This document shows, piece after piece, positions 23,028-35,000 of a DNA stretch of 64,000 bases. The first letter of the stretch is position 1; each line of letters opens with the position of its first letter. This stretch comes from Hippophae tibetana (Eukaryota; Streptophyta; Magnoliopsida; Rosales; Elaeagnaceae). Under the pieces are notes generated by a model. It ran no database searches and was not told the DNA's origin. It saw only the letters and a program-made list of their open reading frames with translations. The translations under genes and the position numbers were made by a program. The DNA is taken from the NCBI GenBank assembly GCA_037013495.1, contig CM072808.1:46796068-46860067 (forward strand), written 5' to 3'.

Positions 23028-26000
23028 GTGAGTTGTGCTTTGAGAGTTGTTATTTGTCACATTTGTGCTAAGATGCTTTCTTTTCTTTTATCTTTTTAAT
23101 AAACCTGTGTTTCTGGGTTTAAATTCTTTAGCTGTTCGGGCTAGGGGGAAATTTCAACCCAAGGTTAAATTTCGTTCTAAGAAAGGAACATCTCAACCAG
23201 TTCTTACAGAAGCGAAGGAAAAGGTTGGTATACTTTCCTCTCCAAGTGTGGATACAGCACAACTCGTGATGCCTCATGATGTGGCAAATGATAAATTGGA
23301 GGATTCAGTTGGTTCTATTTTAGCTATCTCAGCAATAAAGTGTGGTGAACAGTCATTGAAAGCTTGTGAAGATCGACTAGGAGTTTCAGAGGATGTAAGA
23401 AATTCCAAAGCTTTCTTTTCTGAAGTTGTTTCTTCCAGAGTGGAGCTTTCCCTTATTGGTGAATCTTGTCAGGAGGTTGCATTTTCTTGCTTAACAAAAC
23501 CAGAGAATGAGGTAAAAGATTTCATGAAATAAACAAAATACTCTAAGAGAAGCATGGTTTATTACTTGTATGTGTTTTGTTTTTTAGGCTGATGTGGCTG
23601 GGGTTGATGTGGATTCTGTCATTGATAGCAAACCAGACCCTGCTATAGCTAGCAGTAAGTAATGCATTTGTATTCATGTAATCCGTATATGATATCATGA
23701 CTTAACTGATTCCATGACAGCTAGGATAAGCAGCACCCAAGAAATTTCTGCATCAAAGCAGTCGGATCTTTTTGTTTCTACAAAGGAAAAGTGTTGTACC
23801 CTTTTTGCTAGTGCCTTAGACACTGTGCAATCTTTTCAGCTTGGTGATGCAGGAAAAGCAGTGGAGGTTGAGATTTGAAAGTCTTTATTCTAACGTTGGC
23901 TTATGGCACGAATATGAACCTTTGTTCTGAAATTTACTGTCTAGAAATTCTGCTTGTTTAGGTAGACATGATACAACATTTGGATCCATTTGATGATGTT
24001 CTTTATGAGTCTGCTGCACACAATGGTAAGCTTACATATAATACTCGTAATATATCCATACGGACAAATTTATGAAAAAGAAAAATACTCCTGCTTTTCA
24101 AATAATTTTCAAACTTACAGAAAAATAGTTATACAATAATACTTTTATTGTATAATAATAATAAATGAAAAATACGTTTACAGACAATAAATTTTCATTA
24201 TGGAATTTTGTTTTTGTTAATTATTTTTATTATTTTCACAATGTAACAACTTATAATAGAAGAATTGACTAAATATATATCAAGTTATTGTTGTCTAACA
24301 GTTTTTTTTGTAATAATCAAAAATATTTTTCATGACTTTTTCTCAGACTATATGACATATATTGGGTATACTACTTACTATATACTTTATGCATATTAAC
24401 AATATAACTTATTGATTATAAACTATAACATTTAAAAAAAAAAAATCTTTACTTATTTCACAAACCACATTTCAGAAGAAAAATAGGCTAAAAATAAATA
24501 AATTTTCAAAATTCATTACTAATTTATATTGAATTATGAACCATCTATTTTAATCTGTCAGTGATACTTTATTATATTATGACAATTAAAAATAACAACC
24601 TAAGATTTTGTTATAATATTATACCTATGATTACTGTATAATGTATTCTACCAACGTATATTACAAAATTAAACAAATTATACTCGTACTCAAATAATTT
24701 TCGTAATTTTGTGACAAATATGCATATTATGCTCGTACTTAATAGTACAAGTCCCGTAATTGTCAGCTCATCGTATGTGATTTTAGTTTATTTATTTTGA
24801 TTGTTTTTGGGACTGTTCCAGCTTGTGCTGGTCAGAGGTTTCAACCCAAGACAAAGCCCCAAAACAGAAAGGGCACATGCATAGTTGATACTTCAACTTT
24901 GCCAACTATGCACCCATCTACCTCAATCAGTATGGAGTGCTTTTATGTTGGAGCTCATGGACGAACTGATCAGGTTGGTTTACCTTTGACTACCTCCGTG
25001 ATTCTTGGAAGCAGGGAGCCATCAAAAGATAACGAGTTCACATCTTATGTTCCGTTCTCTGACAATGCCAGCAACTTGGGAGTTGCCATAGTTGCTCCAG
25101 ATTTAGAGTTTGTAGTTCCTGAAGAAAATGGAGAATTCCCAAAATCTGCTGGTGAGGTAAACATAACTAAATCTTTAATATTATTCATTTTGGTTTTATC
25201 TTATGTTTCTTCTTGTTTTTGATTTCTGTTATTTTCAGAATGCAGACATATTTGCTGGCCTAGAATCTCTTGATGATTTTCATACTCGATCAAGTGATGC
25301 AAATGAGCATTTGGGTAATACATCTGATATTGCTACTGCATCTGGTATGTAAACATCAGCTTCATACGTTTCTTTTGGTTTTACATTTGTATTTCAATTT
25401 TGATGTACATCATGAAATCAATTTTAGAAGGACGCGCTTACAAATTTCAGCCCAAGCCCAAAATGAAAAATGGAAAGGAGAAACCAAGTACAGGCATTCC
25501 TCATATGGAGAGTGCATCATCTATGCCCTTGCAAGCTGATGATATGGTTTCTTGTGAAACTGCATATGTGCAAGAGGGCTCAATTCCTGGTTCCCATGGT
25601 GTTGATGTTCTTGGCTGCTCATCTACAAGATGTTATGGTGCTATTCCTTCGAATCAGCCATCTATAATTGCTGGGAATGCTCAAGAAACAGACCTTGTAG
25701 AACATAGTCGCCTAGATAGTGCTGTGTTGGCTGATGTAGTGTATTCAGAAGACATCAGCATGTCAGGAAAAGTGGTTAGTTTCTTGACTGAAAATTTTCC
25801 CCTGTATTTTTACTTGTAAAATACATAATGTTTTCTATCCATTGTTGAACATCCTTTTCTCTTTTATAATTGTTTTATTTGACCAATCAGGATGGAAAGA
25901 GTGGTGCAGAGGAAGCTTCTGAAGCATCAGATCCTCTTAAGGAGCCAACATCTACAGTTAATGTAGTTGGAGGTGCAAAAATGTCAAAGCAGCTAAGGAA

Positions 26001-29000
26001 GCAGTCTGCTCAACAGCTTGTTGTTGAGCCAGCACATGAGACAGATGAGTTAAACAAATACAAGGATAACACTGATGAATGTAGATCTAAATCATTGCTT
26101 CCGCCAAGGAAGCGCAGAAGATGTTCCACATTTTCCAAGGCAGTTGAGGATGGGAAAACATCAAGGCAGATAAGGAAGCAGTTAGTTCAGCAACCTTTGG
26201 AGGAGCTTGGAGAGAAAAGTACTGACGTAAATGATTCCACTTATGAATCTCCCAATACTTGTGCCAAAATATACATGGGTGGTGTTGATGAATCTAAAGC
26301 ATCAGATCCTCCTAGGAAACACAAAACATCTACGGCTTGGCAGGAGGTCGGGGACAGGCAAACAAGGCATCTAAGGAAGCGGTCAGCTCAACAGCTGGTT
26401 GATGAGCTATCCTTTGAGTTCAATGATATAAATGCCTCCACTGATGAACCTTTCAGTGCTGATACTGATGAATGTGAAAATAATGATGATAAATTTAGAG
26501 AGGACATTGTATCAAAGAAGAAAAGGGCTCCAAGAAAGCCAAAGAAACTTGTATCTGAAAATAAAAAATCTGTAAAAAAGCGTAAAAGTGCAAGTGACAC
26601 ACCTGATGATTCAACAATAAAACCTCCCAAAAAGTTTGCCCGTTCATCTTGTAAAAACAGAAGCGGTAACTGCAACTTATTTTGGGTGCCAACATTTATT
26701 TATTTCTCATGTATGTTTTTGTAATTTGCTATATTTATTTACTTTTCAGTGGACAAAGTTTTGCTTGACACGCCAGAGGATGAAGTTGATCCTCTAAAAG
26801 TGCCTATCAAGGATCTCCTCCGTCTTGCAGACTATAGGAAGCGGTTACAGGTAAAACTGGTTACAGGCTTTCATATTTTTATTTCCCATTCTATAGAAAA
26901 CATATATTTCCTTTGATGACGCATGGTGTTTCTACATCTAATTTTCTTGTTTCGGTTGCTGCCTATGTTGCTTTTCTATGGTCCAAAATCTTGCCACTAA
27001 TGCAGTCTAAAGAGACATTAAAGTCCAGGTCACAACTGACCAATCAAAGGTACTTTCCAAAAATATATCCAGTTAAATCTCTTTTCTGATCCATACTTGC
27101 TACCCTTAATTTGTGTGCCATGAATGACACTTCGTATAAATCTTATATAAGAAGTTCAAATAATTTTTATTTTATAAAAACATACAAATAATTTGAAGGA
27201 GTACAGAAAACTCAGAGTTGCAGTCTAATCTGATGCTTCTGAAGTAAGGAACGTCCAGATTACCATTGAGGTTCTGTGGTCCATTACTCATCTTAGTTTT
27301 CCTGATTTTGCATCTCACCCTGGTGGTTGGAAATTTAATATATCATCATTTGAGCCTCTAGGAAGTATGATTTTACAATACTTAGACATTATGAGTGATT
27401 GCTAATTTTAGTTGTGCACACATAATGATAAAGCTTTTGCTAAATGATGTATAGTCTATGTTCCGTTGCAACTATTATCTATACTACATATAAAAGTCTT
27501 AAGTCACGTCAGCAATAGTTTTGGACAAAAATGCCCTTATATATTAAGAATATGACAATAGCAACCTCATTTATCTATAACCATATGGTTGGTTATCTTA
27601 GTATCAAAATTAGGTGTGAGCAAATAATTTGATTAGTCTGCTTAAATTGATAAATCTAATAAGATTCGTCAAGTTAGATCAAATCGATTGACAGTTTTTT
27701 TTATTCGGATCGGATTTAAATTGAAAAGTATAATATTCATTCGGATTCAGATTGATATATTTTGAAATTTGCTACAATCCAATACGGATCGAATTACTAT
27801 TAAAATTATAATTAAATGCATATTTTATTTTTTAATGTGTTATATTTAAATATTATACATATCACAATTACATTAAATTATTATTTTAGTTTAAAAAATA
27901 AATTTAAATGTTAAATTTTTATAATAATTTAATAATTGTTCAAGCATAGTTCTTATTTTTTTTATTTTCTTAGTTGTGATTATAAATAATTACTTTCGCT
28001 AGAAATGCATCAAATTAAAATTTGAATGTTATGTATATCATGTTTTTTATATGATAATAATTCATAAATAAATTTTAACATCAATTTGATCTTATTCGAT
28101 CCGAATAATTTCGATTAGCTTAGATTTTGATTTGTTTGGATTGATTACATCATCGGATTGAAAATCTTTAAATCTGATTTGGATTGAAAATGTTAAAATT
28201 CGATATGAATTGGTACAAAATATGCGATCTCAATCCGTTGCACACTTCTAATCAAAATTATAAATAATAAGAGAATAAATTAGAATATGACACTTATATA
28301 TACGTTATTATTAGCTAATAAATCGTACAAGTAACTTCTTTTCAATTTAAATCATTTATGTTATTTCTATCTATAATAAATTATCTTAGTCTCAAAAATA
28401 TAACTAGAGAATCAATTATAATAGGTATTCTAACTATATACTTTTAGCTAATAAATGTAGATGTTTTCTTTAGCCCCAAAAAAAGAATAAGATGGCTTAT
28501 AAGTGATGCACGTAAATTAAAACAGAATATATATACCACTGCAATTGGAACTAAATTTTCTTTATCAATTTCGTTTTAATTCAAACTAATTATAATAATT
28601 CTTTTAATGTCAAGCTAATTAACAATATTTCGTTTTACCTTATAAATTAAATAGAAAACTAATACTAAAATTCTAACATAAGCTTTTTTCACAAGTATAT
28701 TATATTATGAAAATTATAATTATTCACCTGCATTAGTCATTACTAGTGATATTTAAAAATTAAATGTGGCTCTTTTAATTTTTGACTTTTGCACTTGATT
28801 TTTCATTCTATGGAAAAGTAATGTGAAAAATTCAAATCAGATGGACTTGATTCGTTTGACTTTTTTGAAAATATTTCTGTGCAGTGCTGATAATCCTCTT
28901 TATAAGGAAGCTTCTCATGATGAAGACTCATTAAATATGGGTGTGGGTGAAGAATTCGATGACGAGCAAACAACTTCTAGACCAACAAGTGGCACATATG

Positions 29001-32000
29001 TTAATTATCAATCATTCATGTATAAAACGCCTAGTACAAGATGGTCAAAACAAGATACAGAACTTTTCTATGAGGTGAGCTAGCAAAATACTCTTATTAA
29101 TCTTTGTTGACAAATATGATAGATATGATCGCCAAAGATGCCATATTTATATTTTGCTCTTTCTTTGATCAAGTTCGTTCTTTTTTTTATAAGAAACAAT
29201 ATATGATATTAATTAAGTAATAATTACAAAAGTACGAAGTGTATCAGTAATTCACTTACAAAAAGAGGCACCAAATTATACCAAATAATAGGCTATAATC
29301 CCCATCCAAAACAAGGATTAGTAATTCACTTACAAAAAGAGGCACCAAATTATACCAAATAATAGGCTATAATCCCCATCCAAAACAAGGATTCAAAACT
29401 TAACTAGGATAAACAAGCTTCCCAATTAAAACTAATAAGAAATTGAGAATAATTTTTGATTTTTTTTGAAATTTGAAGCCCAAGAAGATGCTAGAAATAA
29501 AACTTTTTTCTACAAAAAAGTGCTATCATTCTCATTATCATAAAAAATTATCTTATTCCTTTCCATCCATAACACCCAAAGGATTACTTCAACCTCGCAA
29601 TTCCACAACACCCTTGCCGTTGATGCCTTATTGCTCCTCCCATAAGAGTTAAAGGCTTCCAGAAATAAAGATTGACAAGATCTTGGAAAAGTCTATTGTA
29701 TTCTCACATTGTTCTGAGACTTTGACCAAAGAAGCTAAGTAACTAGACAATGTAAAAATAAATGATCAATATCTTCTGAGTTCTTGCAAAGCATACACCA
29801 ATTAGGAGAAAAGTAAAACTTGAAAAGCTTTAGTTGAATATGATCATTTGTGTTCACCTTCTCAAGACTAATCAACCACTTCAAAAATTTGACTCTACTT
29901 GGAATTGAGTAGTTTACATAGATGCGTAGTGATTTACCATTAGATTCATCTACAAGAAACACAAAATAGGACTTACTAGAAAAATATCTAGATGGATCTG
30001 TAGTCAACATCCTTCTATCATTATTATTAACTATTATATTGATTTTTTCCAACTCTGATATTAAACTCAAAAATTCTTCAGCTTTCTAATCATTCAAGTT
30101 CCTTCTAGACATGAAATTCCATCCTTAGAGTGAGTGTAACTTGTTAATAGGAGTATTCATTTCCAAACTTAACCTATAGATGCTTGGATATCTTCTTGAG
30201 AAAGAACCTCCTTTCAATCAAAGATCCTTCCAAAAATGAATCTTATATTCATCTTCTATTATGTATCTCAAATTGAAAAAATAAATCCGAGTCTTTACAA
30301 ATTGACTTCCTAGGAATACAACGCTCTCGGTGCAAACAACCCACATCCTAACTATTCCATTTCAACCCATATCTACTTTTATAACTTTATGCCATAGAGA
30401 ACCATTCTTTTTACAAATTGACTTCCAAGGATTAGAACGCTCTCGGTGCAAATCACAACCCACATCTTAACCATTCAACTATTCTCTTTCAACCCATATC
30501 TATTTTTTAACTCTATGCCATAGAAAACATTCCTCTAAAGGGAACCTCTAAATCCACTTTTCTAATAATGCCTTGTTTCTTTTGATGGTGTTACCAATAT
30601 TTAACTCCTTCTTTCAATGGCCAAGTTCCAACTTCACAACCCAATAAATTTGCTAATGTTGTTACTGTCTTTGGCACCATCGATTCCTAAAATGCAACTT
30701 TTGGATTAATTTATCTTTAAGCCTGACACATGACCAAACAATTCGATCACCTTTATGAAAATTAAAAATTTATCTTCATTGCATAAGGAAAAGATGATAG
30801 TATAATCTACTTATGTTATTCGGACTTGGATACAAGTGTCATATATGGGTATAGTCTAGGCATTGGATATGCTAAACTTCGAAGTTTAGGACAATTGGAC
30901 ATGGATATAAAATGTCCAATTTTTAGGACACGGACACTTGGACTAAGCTATTAAATATATATATATATATATATATATTAAATTATTTATATTTATGTCT
31001 AAATATATTATTAGATATAAACTAATACTATATATGTCATGGATTCAAATAGTTAAAAGTTAAAACATGAATTTGAAATAGTTAAAATTTGTTCTCCTAT
31101 TTTTAGTTGTGGTTTATATATATATTGCTAACATTCTCTTTTCATTATTTTCAATTTTGTCTTTCTTTTTCTCTTTTTTCAAAAATTTCTTATTTTTTTT
31201 TGTTAAATATATTAATAAAAACTCATGAACTTTTAATAAGAAAAATACTAGTTATTTTGATTATTCTCATCATAAAAGTTTTAATACTAATGTGTTATAA
31301 AATGATCAAATTGTTTAAGTAACATAGGAACTAATAAAATAATGAAAAATATATGCCATTTTCGGTCACAACTATTAAAATTCCTCAAAAATAATAAATT
31401 TATAATAAAAAAAATTGTAGTTAATTAAGAAAGGAAAAGTTCAACAAAAAGAACTTTTCGTTAATCGGGAAGCCAAAGTTCTTATATCTAATTAATAATA
31501 TTCCAAAAAAAAAATTAGTCTTTATAAAAAAACTACTAAGCCTCTTTGAGCCCACTAACCAAAATAAAACCTAAATTAATCTCTCTTTTTTCTTTTCTTC
31601 TTTCATTTCTGTTTGATTTTTTTCTCCACCGTATGCAAAAAAAATTCGACGTATTGGACACATATCCCGTACCGATGTTGGTATCGTGTCATATCGACAC
31701 TAGTATGGCAGGCTAAAGTGGCGAGTTGGAGTAACATAACCATCTGCAAATTGCAAGTGAGACTTAAAAACACTCTCTCCTTATACTCAAAACAATTTAT
31801 CAAGTTAAACCTCTTCGCTCTTTTCACCTGTCTGCTCAACCCATCAACTATCAAAATGAAAAGGAAATAAGAAAGTAGATCTCTTTGCTTTAACTCTCTT
31901 GGAGCCCTATAGAGCTCTCCTAGTCTCCTATTAATAATTATCGAAAAATTCATGGGACTTAAGCAACCCTTGATCCACATTTTCTATCTTTCCCTAAACT

Positions 32001-35000
32001 TTTTATCTTTCAACACAAAATCCAAAAAATCCCAATGAATATAACCTTAAGCGTTTTTTAAAAGCTTGAAAACCAAAGCTTCTTCATTACTTCTCCAATA
32101 CTTTTCCACAACCTCATTTGCTACTAGAACATCTAAAATTTGGTTATCTTTTACAAAAGCCACCTGTTTAACTAAAATAGTAGACTCAAAAACGTCTCTC
32201 AGCCTTAAAACTTTGGCAATGATCTTATATAAAATAGTAATTAAGCTTATTGGCCTAAAATCCTTGACTCTGAAGGCAATATCTTTTTTTTGGAATTATG
32301 CGAACAAAAGTAGTATTAGTGTTTTTTTATTAACTATGCCATCATTAAAGTATCGACAAAACACCTTCAACAACTCATTTTTAACCATTTCCTAACACTT
32401 ATGAGAGAAAGCAAAGTTTAACTCATCAGGACTAAGAGCCTTATCATTAGAGCACTCAAAGATTTTTTTTAAATTTCTTCTTCAAAAAGTCTTTCCAACC
32501 AACTATCCATTTCCTCTATAATGAAACCCCAATTTGGCACATGGATTCAATGTCTTTACCCTTCAACTTTAGAGTGATTCTCGTAAAAATTCACCACTTC
32601 CTCTTAAATTTGTGTTAAATGTACTCCGAGAGATAAGATGGAGATAATATGGAGTATGTATTCTCTGTTTTCTCTTCTTCTCTACAACACTATAATACAA
32701 TCTATTTATAGAAATACAAAGTGTCCACTAATTCTAGGAATAGAACAGCTGGTAACAATAATGAAAATACAGCTTGATTTACACTAACTCTAGAGCCTGT
32801 ACAACACTAATAATATTCTCTGAAAATCTACACTCCCCCTCAAGTTGTGTAATAGATATTAATCATTCCTAACTTGCAACTCAATTCTTCGAAGATTGTT
32901 CGAGGTAATGCTTTGGTAAGGATATCTGCAATTTGATGTTTAGTAGATGTATATAGTAGGTCCACAATTTTTTCATCTATCTTTTCTTTAATGAAATGAC
33001 GATCGATTTCTACATGTTTGGTTCGATCATGATGAACTGGATTTTTCGCAATTCTTATTGCAGCTTGATTGTCACAATGCATGCTGATAGGTTCGAGAGT
33101 CGTGAAGTTCAGTTCATTGAGTAGCCTTCTTAACCACATTCCTTCACAAATCCCATGAGCCATGGCTCTAAATTCAGCTTCTGCACTGCTTCGAGCGACT
33201 ACTGACTGTTTTTTACTTCGCCAAGTTACAAGGTTTCCCCATACGAATGTACAATATCCAGTGACAGATCTGCGATCCACTATAGAGCCTGCCCAGTCAG
33301 CATCTGCAAAGACTTCAATTTTTCTAGTGAGATTCTTACTAAAATATAATCCTTTTCCTGGTGTCATCTTGAGATACCTGAGTATACGATAGACTGTTTC
33401 CATGTGTTCTTCAGTAGGACTGTTCATAAATTGACTTACAACACTTACTGAAAAACCAATATTTGGTCTAGTGTGAGATAGGTAAATGAGTTTTCCCACT
33501 AATCTTTGATAACGACCTTTGTTCACAGGTATACTATTTTCTTTGATTCCGAGTTTTATTGTAGAATCCATCGGCGTTTCTGCTGGTTTACACCCCATCA
33601 TTCCAGTTTCTTTGAGAAGATCAAGTACATACTTCCTTTGAGATATAGATATGCCCCTTTTTGTTCGTGCTACTTCCATCCCTAGAAAATATTTGAGATT
33701 GCCTAGATCTTTGATCTCAAATTCCTTGGCAAGGAATTCTTTGAGTTTATCCATCTCAATTGTAGAATTACCTGTTAGAACAATATCATCTACGTACACA
33801 ATTAGGATAACTATTCAGTCATTGGAGAAGTGTTTGACGAATAGTGTGTGATCTGATTGGCATTGATTGTACCCATATCTCTTCAGAACTTTAGAGAACT
33901 TATCAAACCAGGCACGTGAAGACTGTTTCAATCCATATAAGGATTTCTTAAGTTTGCAGACTCTATTGGTTGGAACAGGAGATTCAATTCCAGTAGGAAT
34001 GTCCATGTAGACTTCTTCTTCGAGATCACCATTAAGGAATGCATTCTTGACATCTAATTGGTAGAGAGGCCAATCCAAGTTAGATGCTATGGAGAGAAGA
34101 ACACGAATAATGTTGAGTTTTGCTACAGGTGCAAAAGTCTCCTGATAATCAAGCCCATATGTCTGAGTGAATCCTTTAGCCACAAGGCGAGCTTTGAGTC
34201 TTTCTACACTATCGTCTGCTTTGTGTTTGATTGTAAAGATCCATTTACACCCAACAGTTTGTTTTCCCGATGGTAGTTCTGTGATCTCTCAAGTCTTGTT
34301 TTTCTTTAGGGCACTGAGTTCTTCACGAATAGCTGTCTTCCATTCAGGTATCTGAAATGCTTCATGAACAGAATTTGGAACCTCTATTTGATCGAGGTTG
34401 CTGATAAATGCCTTATACCCTGGTGAGAGATTTTTATAGGAAATAAAGTTGTAGATGGGGTGGTTTGTGCATGATCTTACACCTTTCCTTATAGCAATTG
34501 GCAAATTCAAATCATTAGGAGGTAATTCAATAATATGAGGTTCAGTGGTGTTACCTTGTGAATTATCGGAGTGGCCTGTACTCGGGTTGGATTCCTGGAA
34601 TGGCTCAAGATATGCTCGGTTCTCTGCTCTTTCTTGAGTTGTTTTCCTTCTAGAGTAGACAAGGAGATCATTGTTTGGGACAAGGAAGTTTGGATCTGTT
34701 GGTAGAGAAGTTGAGGATTCATTGGGAGTAGTAAGAGTATTTATTTGAGATATTGATTCACTTTCTAGAGGTTGCGGAATAGGATTTGTGTGAGACTGAG
34801 TACTTATGATATTCGAAAGCTGGTATTCATTGCCTATGTTCTCCCCCTGAATGACAGATTTGGAATAGTACGGATATTGTTCAAAAAATGTGACATCCAT
34901 TGTATTATAGAATCGTTTTGTGATAGGAGAAAAACATTTGTATCCTTTCTGGTATGATGAATACCCTAGGAATATGCATTTGATGGCTCGAGGATCAAGT

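Noticed and set aside
32066..32395. 109-codon plus-strand ORF in intron 12
   Set aside because: It is the reverse of the LINE RT DFRPISL region read on the minus strand.
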